This document shows positions 1 to 8,825 of a stretch of 62,455 nucleotides of DNA, in pieces; position 1 is the stretch's first letter, and each line of letters opens with the position of its first letter. This DNA is from Mycolicibacterium neoaurum ATCC 25795. Its GTDB lineage: Bacteria; Actinomycetota; Actinomycetes; Mycobacteriales; Mycobacteriaceae. A program made the position numbers and the translations under genes. Under the pieces are notes generated by a model. It was not told where the DNA came from. It saw only the letters and a program-made list of their open reading frames with translations, and ran no database searches. The DNA lies in NCBI RefSeq assembly GCF_000691525.1, contig NZ_JMDW01000004.1, positions 1 through 62,455 on the forward strand, read 5' to 3'.

Positions 1-186
1 ACCGTGCAGGCCGGACAAACCATCGCCACCATCGAAGCCATGAAGATGGAGGCCTCCATCACCGCCCCCAAGGCCGGCACCGTCGCCCGCATCGCCGTCA
101 CCGGCACCGCCCAAGTCGAAGGCGGTGATCTGCTGGTGGTGGTGGGTTCGGCGGGTAAGGGCGAGGCGACCGGGGGTTCGAACTGA
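1..186 (+). CDS. pyc: Pyruvate carboxylase, C-terminal biotinyl domain (5' truncated by window edge)
   Basis: Only the last 61 codons are inside the window. They contain the biotin-attachment motif EAMKMEA, whose second Lys carries biotin, followed by the SxxAPxxGTV strand typical of biotinyl domains and a short Gly-rich tail. The enzyme carboxylates pyruvate to oxaloacetate in the cytosol; the C-terminal biotinyl domain shuttles the carboxyl group. A biotinyl domain alone could belong to another carboxylase, but the immediately following rsmD and coaD reproduce the mycobacterial pyruvate carboxylase neighbourhood. The stop codon TGA (184-186) overlaps the first codons of rsmD. Confidence 0.85.
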   Translation, partial: TVQAGQTIATIEAMKMEASITAPKAGTVARIAVTGTAQVEGGDLLVVVGSAGKGEATGGSN

Positions 187-734
187 CCCGGATCATTGCC
201 GGAGCCTTCGGCGGGCGCCGAATCTCGGTGCCTGCCAGCGGGACTCGGCCGACCACCGACCGGGTGCGCGAATCGTTGTTCAGCGTGCTGACCACTCGGC
301 TGGATTTTGACGGTATCGCGGTGCTGGACCTGTACGCGGGGTCCGGAGCCCTGGGCCTGGAGGCGCTGTCCCGCGGTGCGTCCTCGGCGCTGTTCGTCGA
401 GTCGGATCGGCGGGCCGCTGCGGTGATCGAGGCGAACATCGACGCGCTCGGCGCCCACGGGGCCGCGGTGCGCCGTGCTCCGGTGGACAAGGTCGTCCAA
501 TCCAGCGGCCGGCCTGTCGATCTGGTGTTTGCCGACCCGCCCTACGAGGTGAGCACCGCCGCCGTCGAGAAGGTGTTGAGCGCCCTGCGCGCCAACGGCT
601 GGGTGCGTGCCGGTGCCGTCGTGGTGATCGAACGGCCCGCCGGGGCGGCGGCACTGACCTGGCCGAGCGATTGGGAAGCCGATGACGAGCGTCGCTACGG
701 AGACACCCGATTGGAGTTCGGCATCATCGCGTAG
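183..734 (+). CDS. rsmD: 16S rRNA (guanine966-N2)-methyltransferase RsmD, probable CTG start
   Basis: RsmD methylates G966 of 16S rRNA during 30S maturation. The 183-residue product has the family N-terminus RIIAG..GGR, the SAM-binding motif [12 protein letters not shown] (49-60) and the catalytic motif DPPY (118-121). The frame has a TAA at 156-158 and no ATG, GTG or TTG between it and the conserved N-terminus. The only codon at the family start position is CTG at 183; the first conventional start (GTG 228) would remove the conserved first strand. I therefore place the start at the CTG, overlapping the pyc stop by 4 nt. The stop codon TAG is also the first half of the coaD -10 box. Confidence 0.85.
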   Translation: MTRIIAGAFGGRRISVPASGTRPTTDRVRESLFSVLTTRLDFDGIAVLDLYAGSGALGLEALSRGASSALFVESDRRAAAVIEANIDALGAHGAAVRRAPVDKVVQSSGRPVDLVFADPPYEVSTAAVEKVLSALRANGWVRAGAVVVIERPAGAAALTWPSDWEADDERRYGDTRLEFGIIA

Positions 735-737
735 CGT
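732..737 (+). promoter_or_regulatory. -10 box of coaD (leaderless type)
   Basis: TAGCGT lies 8 nt before the coaD ATG at 746, so the transcript would begin at or near the start codon. The box shares its TAG with the rsmD stop codon. No Shine-Dalgarno sequence precedes the ATG, in keeping with leaderless translation. Confidence 0.55.
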
Positions 738-745
738 CTCGGGTC

Positions 746-1222
746 ATGAGTGGCGCCGTATGTCCTGGATCCTTCGACCCCGTCACCCTCGGCCACGTCG
801 ACATCTTCGAACGGGCAGCTGCCCAGTTCGACGAGGTCGTGGTGGCGGTGCTGGTCAACCCAAACAAGAAGGGGATGTTCACCGCGGCCGAGCGCATCGA
901 GCTGATCGAGGCCTCGACGACGCACCTACCCAACCTGCGCGTCGAATCCGGGTCCGGACTGGTGGTCGATTTCGTCAAGGAGCGCGGACTGACGGCCATC
1001 GTCAAGGGACTGCGTTCGAGCACGGACTTCGAATACGAGTTGCAGATGGCGCAGATGAACAAGCACGTCGCCGGGGTCGACACGTTCTTCGTCGCGACCA
1101 CTCCCGCGTACGCCTTCGTGTCGTCCTCGCTCGCCAAGGAGGTCGCCGCGCTCGGTGGTGACGTCAGCGAACTGCTGCCCGAACCGGTCAACGTCCGGCT
1201 GCGGGACAAGCTGAAGAAGTAG
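746..1222 (+). CDS. coaD: Phosphopantetheine adenylyltransferase
   Basis: CoaD transfers AMP from ATP to 4'-phosphopantetheine, giving dephospho-CoA in the penultimate step of CoA synthesis. The 158-residue protein has the usual family length and the nucleotidyltransferase fold signature [11 protein letters not shown] (7-17), including the TxGH motif, plus [16 protein letters not shown] and the C-terminal [10 protein letters not shown] segment that binds the nucleotide. It follows rsmD by 11 nt, the arrangement conserved across actinobacteria, but appears to have its own promoter overlapping the rsmD stop. Confidence 0.97.
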   Translation: MSGAVCPGSFDPVTLGHVDIFERAAAQFDEVVVAVLVNPNKKGMFTAAERIELIEASTTHLPNLRVESGSGLVVDFVKERGLTAIVKGLRSSTDFEYELQMAQMNKHVAGVDTFFVATTPAYAFVSSSLAKEVAALGGDVSELLPEPVNVRLRDKLKK

Positions 1223-1311
1223 CGTTCCGCGACACACCGGTCGCAAAGCCGAGTCACACGAGTAACACCAGGCACACTGGTCACTAACAACGACGCCTGG
1301 AGGGTGCTGCC

Positions 1312-2049
1312 GTGTACCGAGTTTTTGAGGCCCTTGACGAGCTGAGCGCGATCGTCGAAGAAGCGCGTGGTGTGCCGATGACGGCCGGGTGCATGGTGCC
1401 GCGCGGCGACGTGCTGGAACTGCTCGACGACATCAAGGACGCGATCCCCGGTGAGCTCGACGATGCCCAGGACGTACTCGACGCCCGTGACGGGATGCTC
1501 AACGAGGCCCGTGAGCACTCGCAGTCGATGGTCGCCACCGCGACGGCCGAGGCCGACTCGCTGGTCAACCACGCCCGCGGTGAGGCCGACCGACTGCTGG
1601 CAGATGCCAAGGCCCAGGCCGACCGGATGGTCGCCGAGGCACGTGCGCACAGCGAGCGGATGGTCGGCGAGGCGCGCGAGGAGGCCGCGCGCATCGCGGC
1701 CACCGCCAAGCGCGAATACGAGGCCACCACCGGCCGCGCCAAGTCCGAAGCCGACCGCCTGATCGAGAACGGCAACCTGTCCTACGAAAAGGCCGTCCAG
1801 GAGGGCATCAAGGAGCAGCAGCGCTTGGTGTCGCAGACCGAGATCGTGCAGACCGCGACCGCCGAGGCGACCCGACTGGTCGACACCGCACACGCCGAGG
1901 CCGACCGGCTGCGCGGCGAATGCGATATCTACGTCGACAGCAAGCTTGCCGAGTTCGAGGATTACCTCAACGGCACGCTGCGTTCGGTGAGCCGTGGCCG
2001 CCATCAGCTGCGCACCGCGGCCGGCACCCACGACTACGCCACGCGGTAA
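1312..2049 (+). CDS. sepIVA: Septation/elongation coiled-coil protein SepIVA (DivIVA-like)
   Basis: This 245-residue protein starts MYRVFEALDELSAIVEEARG and is followed by a long heptad-rich helix full of Ala, Glu, Arg and repeated EADRL segments (about 55-235), the pattern of mycobacterial SepIVA, an essential DivIVA-like protein that localises to the septum and the subpolar wall-synthesis zone. A GGAGGG ribosome site at 1299-1304 lies 7 nt before the GTG start. It sits downstream of coaD and not beside the DUF177-rnc operon, because three sulfur genes lie between sepIVA and DUF177; in M. tuberculosis sepIVA is next to the DUF177 gene. A small inverted repeat ACCAG-n5-CTGGT at 1267-1281 precedes it. 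Confidence 0.9.
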   Translation: MYRVFEALDELSAIVEEARGVPMTAGCMVPRGDVLELLDDIKDAIPGELDDAQDVLDARDGMLNEAREHSQSMVATATAEADSLVNHARGEADRLLADAKAQADRMVAEARAHSERMVGEAREEAARIAATAKREYEATTGRAKSEADRLIENGNLSYEKAVQEGIKEQQRLVSQTEIVQTATAEATRLVDTAHAEADRLRGECDIYVDSKLAEFEDYLNGTLRSVSRGRHQLRTAAGTHDYATR

Positions 2050-2065
2050 CCACCCCGCCGTTGCG

Positions 2066-3301
2066 TCAGAGCTGCCCGTGCCGTGGCGGCTTGGTGCCCG
2101 ACAGGGTGTAGCGGCCGATGTGCTGCACCTTCCAGCGGGTTGCATCGTGCAGGGTGTGGGTGCGCGCATCGCGCCAGTAACGGGACAGGTTGGCCGCACC
2201 GGACGCGCTGCGGGTCCCGCCGAGTTCGAACAGCGTGCTCGACGCGTCGAGTGACGCCCTGGTCGCTGCCACCTTCGCGATCGCGACGGCTACCGAGGCC
2301 GCCGCGGAGCTGTCCTCGTCGAGATCGGCAGCCGCTGAATCGACCGCTCGAGCGGCCTCGACGAGCAACGCCTGAGCGCCGCGCACCGTCACCGTCAGCT
2401 CACCGGCGATCTGCACGACCGTCGGATCACCGGCCGCGCTGTCGACGCCGGCTTCGAAATGTGGTCGGGCCTTGGCGGCCTGCCGAACACCCTCGCCAAG
2501 GGCAGCGGTGGCGATGCCGACATCGAGTGCGGCGTGCAGCAGCTGTGCGCGCGCACCATAGGTGGTGGGCCGGGAGAAGATCGGGGTGAACGGCACCACC
2601 TGCGATATCGGCACGCGCACCTCGTCGAGGGTGACGGTGCCCGATGCGGTGGTGCGCTGGCCCATTCCGTCCCAGTCGTCGACGACCTGCAGGCCATCGG
2701 TGTCGGCGGCGATGAACGCCAACGCCTTCGGGGTCGACGAGGTCGGTGTCTGGCCGGGCCTGTCGGGCAGTGAAGCCCGCACGATCACCCAGTCGGCGAA
2801 CAGCGCACCGGTCGAGTAGTACTTGCGGCCTCGGAGCACATAGTCCTCGCCATCGCGGATCAGTGTGGTCGCGTCCACGTCGATCGGATGCGGACCCTTT
2901 TCGGACTGGGCGTTGGCGAAAAGCGCTCCACCGAGCACCTTCTCGTAGAAGAACGCACGCTGGGCATCGCTGCCCTGTAAGCGCAGCGCTTCAAGGAAGG
3001 TGAAGTGCGAGTGCGGGATCTGTGCCAGCGACGGGTCGCCGTGCGCCAGCAGTCGGAACACCTCGGCGAGCACCGTGGCCGGGGCGGCGATCCCGCCGTA
3101 CTCGATGGGTACCGACAGCGCCAACAGCCCGGAGTCCTTGAGGGCCTGCACCTGAGCGTGCGGCAGCTCCCGGTGGGCGTCCCGGGCCGCGGCGCCCTCG
3201 GCGAACGACGCCGACAGTTCGGCGGCCAAGGCCAGCGCATGGGCCGGGTCGGTGATGCGGGCGCCCGGTGCGCCGACAATCGAGTGAAGACGTGGAGTCA
3301 C
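2066..3301 (-). CDS. Acyl-CoA dehydrogenase-fold flavoprotein of the SfnB / sulfur-acquisition type
   Basis: The protein has an acyl-CoA dehydrogenase fold: an N-terminal helical domain, a central beta domain with the QSEKGPHP and YYSTGALFADW segments, and a C-terminal helical bundle with ELGGTRSAS. The pattern, including SHFTFLEALR and YGGIAAP, matches FMN-dependent monooxygenase relatives (SfnB, DszC type) used to release sulfur from organosulfur compounds, not beta-oxidation enzymes. A catalytic Glu typical of acyl-CoA dehydrogenases is not evident. The neighbouring SsuD-like gene on the same strand supports a sulfur role. I chose the GTG at 3301 (411 residues); an earlier GTG at 3337 would add a poorly conserved HHRRGGGHDPE stretch. 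Confidence 0.75.
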   Translation of the reverse strand: MTPRLHSIVGAPGARITDPAHALALAAELSASFAEGAAARDAHRELPHAQVQALKDSGLLALSVPIEYGGIAAPATVLAEVFRLLAHGDPSLAQIPHSHFTFLEALRLQGSDAQRAFFYEKVLGGALFANAQSEKGPHPIDVDATTLIRDGEDYVLRGRKYYSTGALFADWVIVRASLPDRPGQTPTSSTPKALAFIAADTDGLQVVDDWDGMGQRTTASGTVTLDEVRVPISQVVPFTPIFSRPTTYGARAQLLHAALDVGIATAALGEGVRQAAKARPHFEAGVDSAAGDPTVVQIAGELTVTVRGAQALLVEAARAVDSAAADLDEDSSAAASVAVAIAKVAATRASLDASSTLFELGGTRSASGAANLSRYWRDARTHTLHDATRWKVQHIGRYTLSGTKPPRHGQL

Positions 3302-3428
3302 CTCGGGATCGTGCCCGCCGCCGCGTCGGTGGTGCACCCGTTCGGCTCAGCCGGATTCTAGCGTTGCAGGAAGCGGGCCAGGCTGTCGTCGACCCGGAAG
3401 CATTCGATCATGCTGTCCGGCAACGTGA

Positions 3429-3803
3429 TCAGGGTGCGAAAGACCGGTAGCCGACGTAGAAGGCCAGGGCACGGTCCGGGGTGGAGAACAGGATCCGCGA
3501 ACCCTTGGGGAAGAAGATGGCGTCCTTGGGTCCAGCGATCTGCACCTGCCCGGTATCCGGGTTCTCCAGTCGGAACTCGCCCTCCAGGACGACCTTCATC
3601 TCGTCGTAGGCGTAGTAATAGTCCAGTGGCGCATCGGTATTGCGTAGTTCGAAGTATCCCGAGCACATCGGCACGCCATCGGGATTGGCGTAGACGTCGT
3701 CGATGAATCCTTCGGTTCCGGGGTACTGCTCATCCGGCATCTGCGGAAGTGTCTGCCAGAAACCGGATGTCACCTGGAAGATGGGTGGGGCGGTGCTCGT
3801 CAC
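3429..3803 (-). CDS. Small cupin-domain protein
   Basis: The 124-residue product has a single cupin barrel with YYYAYDEMKVVLEGEF followed by a GP.DAIFFPKGSRI turn, as in EutQ/DUF861-like cupins. The usual metal-binding His residues are partly replaced by Tyr and Glu, so catalysis is uncertain and a ligand-sensing or sugar-acid role is possible. The start is the GTG at 3803, because the reverse strand carries GGAGGTCC just before it; a longer frame from 3857 would add an unconserved tail. It lies between the SfnB-like and SsuD-like genes on the same strand, so it probably belongs to the same sulfur-related group. Confidence 0.65.
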   Translation of the reverse strand: MTSTAPPIFQVTSGFWQTLPQMPDEQYPGTEGFIDDVYANPDGVPMCSGYFELRNTDAPLDYYYAYDEMKVVLEGEFRLENPDTGQVQIAGPKDAIFFPKGSRILFSTPDRALAFYVGYRSFAP

Positions 3804-3822
3804 TGGACCTCCATCGTGATCT

Positions 3823-3849
3823 CTCTCATGAAACTCGGTCTGATGAGAG
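3823..3849. repeat. 7-bp inverted repeat upstream of the cupin gene
   Basis: CTCTCAT (3823-3829) and ATGAGAG (3843-3849) are perfect reverse complements separated by 13 nt, 20-46 nt before the cupin start. It could be an operator or a weak hairpin between the ssuD-like gene and the cupin gene. No U-tract follows. Confidence 0.35.
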
Positions 3850-3909
3850 GAAACCATCGGAGAATTTCGGCGAGATTACGCCGACGTTAGGGCTCCCGAA
3901 CCATGCCCC

Positions 3910-5076
3910 TCAGCGCGCGCCGACAAACGGAATCGTCACGCTGGGCGCCTCGTCGGAGCCGGAATTGAACAATCCACGCCGACGCAGGATCGGCACCACG
4001 CCCTCACCGAACCAGAACAGCTCTTCCAGATGCGGGTAACCGGAGAAGATGAATTCGTCGATGCCGATGGCGGCGTACTCGGCGATGCGTTCGGCCACCT
4101 CGGTGTGACTGCCCACCAATGCCGTTCCGGCCCCGCCGCGCACCAGACCGACGCCCGACCAGAGGTTCGGTGCGATCTCCAGACTCCTTGCATCACTCCA
4201 GGTTCCGTTGGTCCGGTTGCTCTCGTGCAACGCCAACATCCGCTTCTGGCCCTCGGACTGGCTACGGGCCAAGCCGGCCTGCGCGCTCGCCACCGTCTCC
4301 TCGTCGAGTGCGGCGATCAGTTTGTCTGCCTGGGCCCATGCCTCTGCGGAAGTGTCGCGGGAGATCGTGTGCAACCGGATCCCGAAGCGCAGCTTGCGGC
4401 CCTCCTTCTCGGCCTCCGTGCGAATCCAGTTGATCTTCTCGGCCACCGCGGCAGGCGGCTCACCCCAGGTCAGGTACACATCGGCATGGCGCGCGGCAAC
4501 CGGCCCGGCGGCCTGGGAGCTGCCACCGAAGTACAGCGGCGGGATCGGGTTGGGCGGTAATGCCAGGGCCGCCTCCTCGACATCGATATAGGAGCCCTTG
4601 CGGGTGACGGTCTCCCCGGCCCACAACCGGCGCACGACATCGAGGAACTCGTCGGCCCGGTGATAGCGCGCGTCCTTGTCCAAGTGGTCGCCGAAGGAGC
4701 GCTGCTCATGTGCCTCGCCGCCGACGACGACATTGAGCAGAATTCGTCCGGGCGCGTGCCGTGCGAAGGTCGCCGCCATCTGAGCAGAGAGGGTCGGGCT
4801 GACCAGACCCGGCCGGAACGCGACCAGGAAGGCCAGGGATGTCGTTTCGCGGGCCAGCAGGGCCGCGGTGATGAACGCGTCCTCACACCATGCCCCGGTC
4901 GGGATGAGCGCGCCGGTGAAATCGAAGCGTTCCGCTGCCCGCACGATCGACGCCAGATAGTCGATCGAGGCGTCCCGGTCGCCGCTCGCGGACCCCGCCG
5001 GGGTTCCGTGACCACCCCCGACGATCAGTCGGCTGTCGCCGTAGGTGGGCAGAAACCAGTGCAACTTCACGGTCAC
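3910..5076 (-). CDS. ssuD: SsuD-like FMNH2-dependent alkanesulfonate monooxygenase (LLM class)
   Basis: This 388-residue protein has the luciferase-like TIM-barrel features of alkanesulfonate monooxygenase: LHWFLPTYGD at the N-terminus, NVVVGGEAHEQRSFGDHLDKDARY in mid-protein, PPLYFGGSSQAA and the C-terminal GYPHLEELFWFGEGVVP, all characteristic of SsuD. The enzyme uses FMNH2 and O2 to release sulfite and an aldehyde from alkanesulfonates during sulfur limitation. No ssuE reductase or ssuABC importer is present in the window, so reduced flavin must come from elsewhere. The start is a GTG at 5076, preceded by AAGGA. With the SfnB-like and cupin genes it forms a minus-strand group facing the plus-strand housekeeping genes. 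Confidence 0.9.
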   Translation of the reverse strand: MTVKLHWFLPTYGDSRLIVGGGHGTPAGSASGDRDASIDYLASIVRAAERFDFTGALIPTGAWCEDAFITAALLARETTSLAFLVAFRPGLVSPTLSAQMAATFARHAPGRILLNVVVGGEAHEQRSFGDHLDKDARYHRADEFLDVVRRLWAGETVTRKGSYIDVEEAALALPPNPIPPLYFGGSSQAAGPVAARHADVYLTWGEPPAAVAEKINWIRTEAEKEGRKLRFGIRLHTISRDTSAEAWAQADKLIAALDEETVASAQAGLARSQSEGQKRMLALHESNRTNGTWSDARSLEIAPNLWSGVGLVRGGAGTALVGSHTEVAERIAEYAAIGIDEFIFSGYPHLEELFWFGEGVVPILRRRGLFNSGSDEAPSVTIPFVGAR

Positions 5077-5258
5077 AAATCAGTCCTTACGCAGCCGAAG
5101 ATCTCGTGGCGTCGAGTATCGACGCCGGATCGGGTGGCTGCGCGCGGTCAACCCTGGGGCGCGCCCGCGCGACCGATCTCACCGGGCACGGCGGGGCCAG
5201 AGACATAAAAATCTCGGTGATCCGGGATCGGCCCCCGGTCAGCGGTATGGGCCCCACG

Positions 5259-5264
5259 TAGAAT
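5259..5264 (+). promoter_or_regulatory. -10 box of the DUF177-rnc-mutM operon
   Basis: TAGAAT lies 8 nt upstream of the ATG at 5273, matching the TANNNT consensus at leaderless spacing. No Shine-Dalgarno sequence is visible. It supports starting the DUF177 protein at 5273 and not at an upstream in-frame codon. Confidence 0.6.
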
Positions 5265-5272
5265 CTAGAGCC

Positions 5273-5827
5273 ATGTCCGCCAAGAGTCCGCTCGCGATCG
5301 ACATCTCGCGCCTGGGTCGTCGGCCGGGCTCGTTGATGGAGGTTCACGAGACGGTGCCCGCACCGTCACGTATCGGCTTGGACCTGATCCGCATCGAGCA
5401 GGGCGCCCCGCTGGAGCTCGATCTGCGTATCGAGTCGGTGTCCGAAGGTGCCCTGGTGACCGGAACGGTCTCGGCGCCCACCAACGGTGAATGCGTGCGG
5501 TGCCTGGAGCCCGTCACCGGTGATGTGAGCATCGATCTCACCGAACTCTTCGCCTATCCGGGTAGCGCGACCGAGGAGACCACCGAGGAAGACGAGATGG
5601 GGCGCGTCGTCGACGACCGGGTGGACATCGAACAGGCGATCGTCGACGCCATCGGACTGGTCCTGCCGTTCACTCCGCTGTGCCGCGAGGACTGCGCCGG
5701 GTTGTGCCCGGACTGCGGGATCGTGCTCGCCGAGGCCGAGCCCGGACATCAGCACGAGAAGATCGATCCGCGCTGGGCAAAGCTCGCCGCACTGCGCGAC
5801 GAGGTCGGGGACAGCAGTGACGGCTGA
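5273..5827 (+). CDS. DUF177 (YceD-family) protein
   Basis: The 184-residue protein has the YceD/DUF177 layout: an N-terminal DISRLGRRPGS segment, a central strand with NGECVRCLEPV and the Cys-rich C-terminal motif CREDCAGLCPDCG. In many bacteria this family is encoded before rpmF and associates with 23S rRNA or L32 expression; in mycobacteria it directly precedes rnc, as here, and no rpmF follows. The product is probably a cytosolic, rRNA-linked factor. The rnc start lies inside its last codons (11-nt overlap), so translation is likely coupled. Confidence 0.85.
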   Translation: MSAKSPLAIDISRLGRRPGSLMEVHETVPAPSRIGLDLIRIEQGAPLELDLRIESVSEGALVTGTVSAPTNGECVRCLEPVTGDVSIDLTELFAYPGSATEETTEEDEMGRVVDDRVDIEQAIVDAIGLVLPFTPLCREDCAGLCPDCGIVLAEAEPGHQHEKIDPRWAKLAALRDEVGDSSDG

Positions 5828-6533
5828 GCACGAGGCGCTGAGCGAGGCACTGGGTGTGCGGCTACCTGCCGATCTGCTCACCATCGCGCTCACCCATCGC
5901 AGCTACTCCTACGAGAACGGTGGGCTGCCCACCAACGAGCGCCTGGAGTTCCTCGGTGACGCGGTGCTCGGCCTGACCATCACCGAAGAGCTCTACCATC
6001 GCCATCCCGATCGCCCCGAGGGTGACCTGGCCAAGCTGCGCGCCAGCATCGTCAACACCCAGGCGCTGGCCGACGTGGGACGCAAGCTCGGGCTGGGCCA
6101 ACACCTGCTGCTGGGCAAGGGGGAGGAGAGTTCGGGCGGTGCCGACAAGTCGAGCATTCTGGCCGATGGTGTCGAATCACTCTTGGGTGCAATCTATCTC
6201 GAATTCGGCACCGTCACCGCACGCGAGGTGATCCTGCGACTGTTCAGCGAACTGCTCGATACCGCCCCGACGCTGGGCGCGGGTCTGGACTGGAAGTCCA
6301 GCCTGCAGGAACTCACCGTGGCGCGCGGGCTCGGGCCGCCCACCTACACCGTCACGGCACAGGGTCCCGACCACGACAAGGAATTCACCGCCGTGGTGAC
6401 ACTGGCGGAGCGCGAGTACGGCCGGGGTGTCGGCCGAACCAAGAAGGAAGCCGAGCTCAAAGCGGCTGCGGCGGCGTGGAGCACGCTCGACGCCGCGGGA
6501 ACCGACGAGACCGACGGTGCCGGAACTCCCTGA
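5817..6533 (+). CDS. rnc: Ribonuclease III
   Basis: RNase III cleaves double-stranded RNA in rRNA and mRNA processing. The 238-residue protein has the nuclease signature [11 protein letters not shown] (40-50), the second acidic cluster [14 protein letters not shown], and a C-terminal double-stranded-RNA-binding domain (about 155-225) ending in the [16 protein letters not shown] helix. The GTG start overlaps the DUF177 gene by 11 nt and its 3' end overlaps mutM by 17 nt, giving a tightly coupled three-gene operon. Confidence 0.97.
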   Translation: MTAEHEALSEALGVRLPADLLTIALTHRSYSYENGGLPTNERLEFLGDAVLGLTITEELYHRHPDRPEGDLAKLRASIVNTQALADVGRKLGLGQHLLLGKGEESSGGADKSSILADGVESLLGAIYLEFGTVTAREVILRLFSELLDTAPTLGAGLDWKSSLQELTVARGLGPPTYTVTAQGPDHDKEFTAVVTLAEREYGRGVGRTKKEAELKAAAAAWSTLDAAGTDETDGAGTP

Positions 6534-7386
6534 GGTCGAGGTGGTGCGGCGCGGACTGGACGCGCACGTGCTTGGTCGCACCATCGCCGATGTCCAGGTG
6601 CTGCATCCGCGCGCTGCCCGCCGGCATGTGGCCGGGTCGCTGGACCTGACCGCGCGCCTGCGCGGCACCCAGATCACCGGCACCGGGCGCCGCGGCAAAT
6701 ACCTCTGGTTGACGATGAGCAGTGGCGAGGCCATCGTCGTGCACCTGGGGATGAGCGGGCAGATGCTCATCGGTGAGGTGCCCAACCCCACCCACCTGCG
6801 CATCGCGACCACGTTCACCGACGGTAGTTCGATGAACTTCGTCGACCAGCGCACCTTCGGTGGTTGGATGCTGGCCGACCTGGTGACCATCGATGGCACC
6901 GAGATCCCGGAGCCGGTGGCACACATCGCCAGGGATCCGCTGGACCCGGCCTTCGACCGCGACGGCGTCGTCACGGTGTTGCGGCGCAAGCATTCCGAGA
7001 TCAAGCGTCAGCTTCTCGATCAAACGGTGGTCTCCGGTATCGGCAACATCTACGCCGACGAGGCGCTGTGGCGGGCCAAGGTCAACGGCGCGCGACTGGC
7101 CTCGGCGCTGACCCGCCGACAGCTCGCCGAAATCCTCGATGCGGCGACCGAGGTGATGACGGGAGCCCTCGGGCAGGGTGGCACATCGTTCGATTCGCTG
7201 TATGTCAACGTCAACGGTGAATCCGGATACTTCGACCGGTCACTGGAGGCCTACGGCCGGGTGGACGAACCGTGCCGGCGTTGCGGTGCGCCGATGCAAC
7301 GTGACAAGTTCATGAATCGGTCGTCGTTCTATTGCCCGAAATGCCAACCCCGGCCGCGGGTCCGGCGTACCGCTAGCGCTGGTTGA
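6517..7386 (+). CDS. mutM: Formamidopyrimidine-DNA glycosylase (Fpg/MutM)
   Basis: MutM excises oxidised purines such as 8-oxoguanine and nicks the abasic site. The start is the GTG at 6517, which gives the invariant N-terminus PELPEVE after removal of Met; the exposed Pro is the nucleophile and the following Glu is catalytic. The 289-residue protein also shows the GRRGKYLWL loop, the helix-two-turns-helix with [13 protein letters not shown], and a C-terminal zinc finger CxxC-n16-CxxC (CRRCG ... CPKC). It overlaps rnc and runs 14 nt into the 3' end of the convergent gene on the other strand. Confidence 0.96.
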   Translation: MPELPEVEVVRRGLDAHVLGRTIADVQVLHPRAARRHVAGSLDLTARLRGTQITGTGRRGKYLWLTMSSGEAIVVHLGMSGQMLIGEVPNPTHLRIATTFTDGSSMNFVDQRTFGGWMLADLVTIDGTEIPEPVAHIARDPLDPAFDRDGVVTVLRRKHSEIKRQLLDQTVVSGIGNIYADEALWRAKVNGARLASALTRRQLAEILDAATEVMTGALGQGGTSFDSLYVNVNGESGYFDRSLEAYGRVDEPCRRCGAPMQRDKFMNRSSFYCPKCQPRPRVRRTASAG

Positions 7387-8002
7387 ACTCCACCGCCGCT
7401 GACATGCAGACCTTCCACTGACCGTTCTCCTTGCGGAAATAAGCGGTCTCGAACGAGCCACCGGGCTCCACCGTCGCCGAAGCGACGTCACCCTTGACCT
7501 TGATGTCGGTTGCCTTCATATCGGTGGTCGGCGCGGTCTGCGGGAGCTCGATGCCCTCCAGGATCTGACCGAGCTCGCCGAGAGCGCCGAACATGGCCGC
7601 TTCGTTGGCGCAGAAGTACTGTCCCAACTCCGAGAACTTCCCGGTGTTGCCTGCCGCGCTGAAATCCTCGACCAGTTGCGTGATCTCGGCTTCATCGCTG
7701 GAGACCAGGATGTCGCCACCGCCGCGCACCAGGAACACCCCGCCGATCACCAAGGCGGCAACCAACATGACGCTCAGGACGCCGCCGGCGATCCACCACG
7801 CGGTCTTGCTCTTTGCGCGCGGCGGTTGGGGAGGCGAGGGATAGGGAGCCGGGTAGCCCTGCGGCGGAAGGCCATACCCGTAGGGCTGCCCACCGTAGCC
7901 CGGATACTCCGGATACTCGAAGGTCGGCGGCTGGGTGTTCGGCGGCCCCGGCGGGCCCCACGGGCCGGGCGGCCCCGGCTGCTGCGGGGGGTATTGCGTC
8001 AC
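7373..8002 (-). CDS. Pro/Tyr/Gly-rich single-pass membrane protein, unknown function
   Basis: The 209-residue protein begins with a cytoplasmic region of about 62 residues made of Pro, Gly and Tyr (repeated [18 protein letters not shown]), has one transmembrane helix (about 68-92, [21 protein letters not shown]) and ends in an extracytoplasmic domain of about 115 residues resembling the NTF2-like DUF4878 class of mycobacterial membrane proteins. Two Cys (FCANEA and KVCMSA) may form a disulfide. The start is a GTG behind AGGAG. It converges on mutM with a 14-nt overlap and does not belong to the rnc operon. I do not recognise a specific function. Confidence 0.75.
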   Translation of the reverse strand: MTQYPPQQPGPPGPWGPPGPPNTQPPTFEYPEYPGYGGQPYGYGLPPQGYPAPYPSPPQPPRAKSKTAWWIAGGVLSVMLVAALVIGGVFLVRGGGDILVSSDEAEITQLVEDFSAAGNTGKFSELGQYFCANEAAMFGALGELGQILEGIELPQTAPTTDMKATDIKVKGDVASATVEPGGSFETAYFRKENGQWKVCMSAAVEFNQR

Positions 8003-8114
8003 TGCGATGGCTCCTCAGCTGGTGTCTTTCAACACTAACTCCCGTGGCAACCATGCCGGCGTCCGTACACTCGCCGGCGGACACCAGTCGGATACGAGGA
8101 GATGCAGGTAGACG

Positions 8115-8531
8115 ATGACCGAATTGTGGGTTGAGCGGACCGGCGTTCGCCGTTACACCGGACGGAGCAGCCGTGGGGCCGAGGTGCTGGTGGGCTCCGA
8201 GGACGTCGAGGGTGTGTTCACCCCGGGCGAGCTGCTCAAAATCGCGCTGGCCGCCTGCAGCGGCATGAGCAGTGATCATCCGCTGCGTACCCGCCTCGGT
8301 GACGACTACCAGGCCACCATCAAGGTTTCCGGTGCCGCCGACCGTGAGCGTGAGGTCTACCCGCACCTGGAGGAACGCCTCGAAGTCGACCTCTCCAGCC
8401 TGACCGAGGACGAACGCGCCCGACTGCTGACGATCGTGCGGCGCTCCATCGACAAGGTGTGCACCGTCGGGAACACCCTGAAAGCGGGCACCGAGGTCAC
8501 GCTGGCGGTCACCGATGTCGGCCAGTCCTGA
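8115..8531 (+). CDS. OsmC/Ohr-family protein
   Basis: The 138-residue protein has the OsmC fold pattern with [17 protein letters not shown] and [18 protein letters not shown], carrying two conserved Cys that in the family reduce organic peroxides. Position between mutM and acyP matches the conserved mycobacterial order. It overlaps acyP by 17 nt and is probably cotranscribed with it. The exact substrate and whether it acts as Ohr or OsmC cannot be read from the sequence. Confidence 0.88.
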   Translation: MTELWVERTGVRRYTGRSSRGAEVLVGSEDVEGVFTPGELLKIALAACSGMSSDHPLRTRLGDDYQATIKVSGAADREREVYPHLEERLEVDLSSLTEDERARLLTIVRRSIDKVCTVGNTLKAGTEVTLAVTDVGQS

Positions 8532-8799
8532 CGTCCGACTCAACGCCTGGGTGCATGGTCACGTGCAGGGTGTCGGGTTCCGGTGGTGGACGCGCGCGCG
8601 GGCGCTCGAGCTGGGACTGACCGGGTACGCGTCCAACCGCCCCGACGGGCGGGTGCACGTGGTCGCCCAGGGCGCCAGGGCGGACTGTCAGCGTCTGCTG
8701 GACCTGCTGCAGTCCGGCGGCACGCCGGGAACCGTCGACAATGTGGTGGCCGACTGGGCCGAGGTGGGCGACCCGATCACGGGCTTCAGCGAACGCTGA
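8515..8799 (+). CDS. acyP: Acylphosphatase
   Basis: Acylphosphatase hydrolyses carboxyl-phosphate bonds. The 94-residue protein has the signature [12 protein letters not shown] with the phosphate-binding Arg23, and the catalytic Asn41 in GYASNRPDG. The ATG at 8515 lies within the last codons of the OsmC-family gene, and the gene ends 26 nt before smc, as in other mycobacteria. Confidence 0.93.
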   Translation: MSASPDVRLNAWVHGHVQGVGFRWWTRARALELGLTGYASNRPDGRVHVVAQGARADCQRLLDLLQSGGTPGTVDNVVADWAEVGDPITGFSER

Positions 8800-8811
8800 T
8801 CGCCCCGCCGG

Positions 8812-8817
8812 TAGGGT
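8812..8817 (+). promoter_or_regulatory. -10 box of smc (leaderless type)
   Basis: TAGGGT lies 8 nt before the smc ATG (8826) in the short gap after acyP; no ribosome-binding sequence is present. Confidence 0.55.
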
Positions 8818-8825
8818 AACTCGGC

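Noticed and set aside
724..2199. Long minus-strand open frames over coaD and sepIVA
   Set aside because: They are antisense shadows in high-GC DNA; the plus-strand proteins are clear family members and the antisense translations have no recognisable domains.
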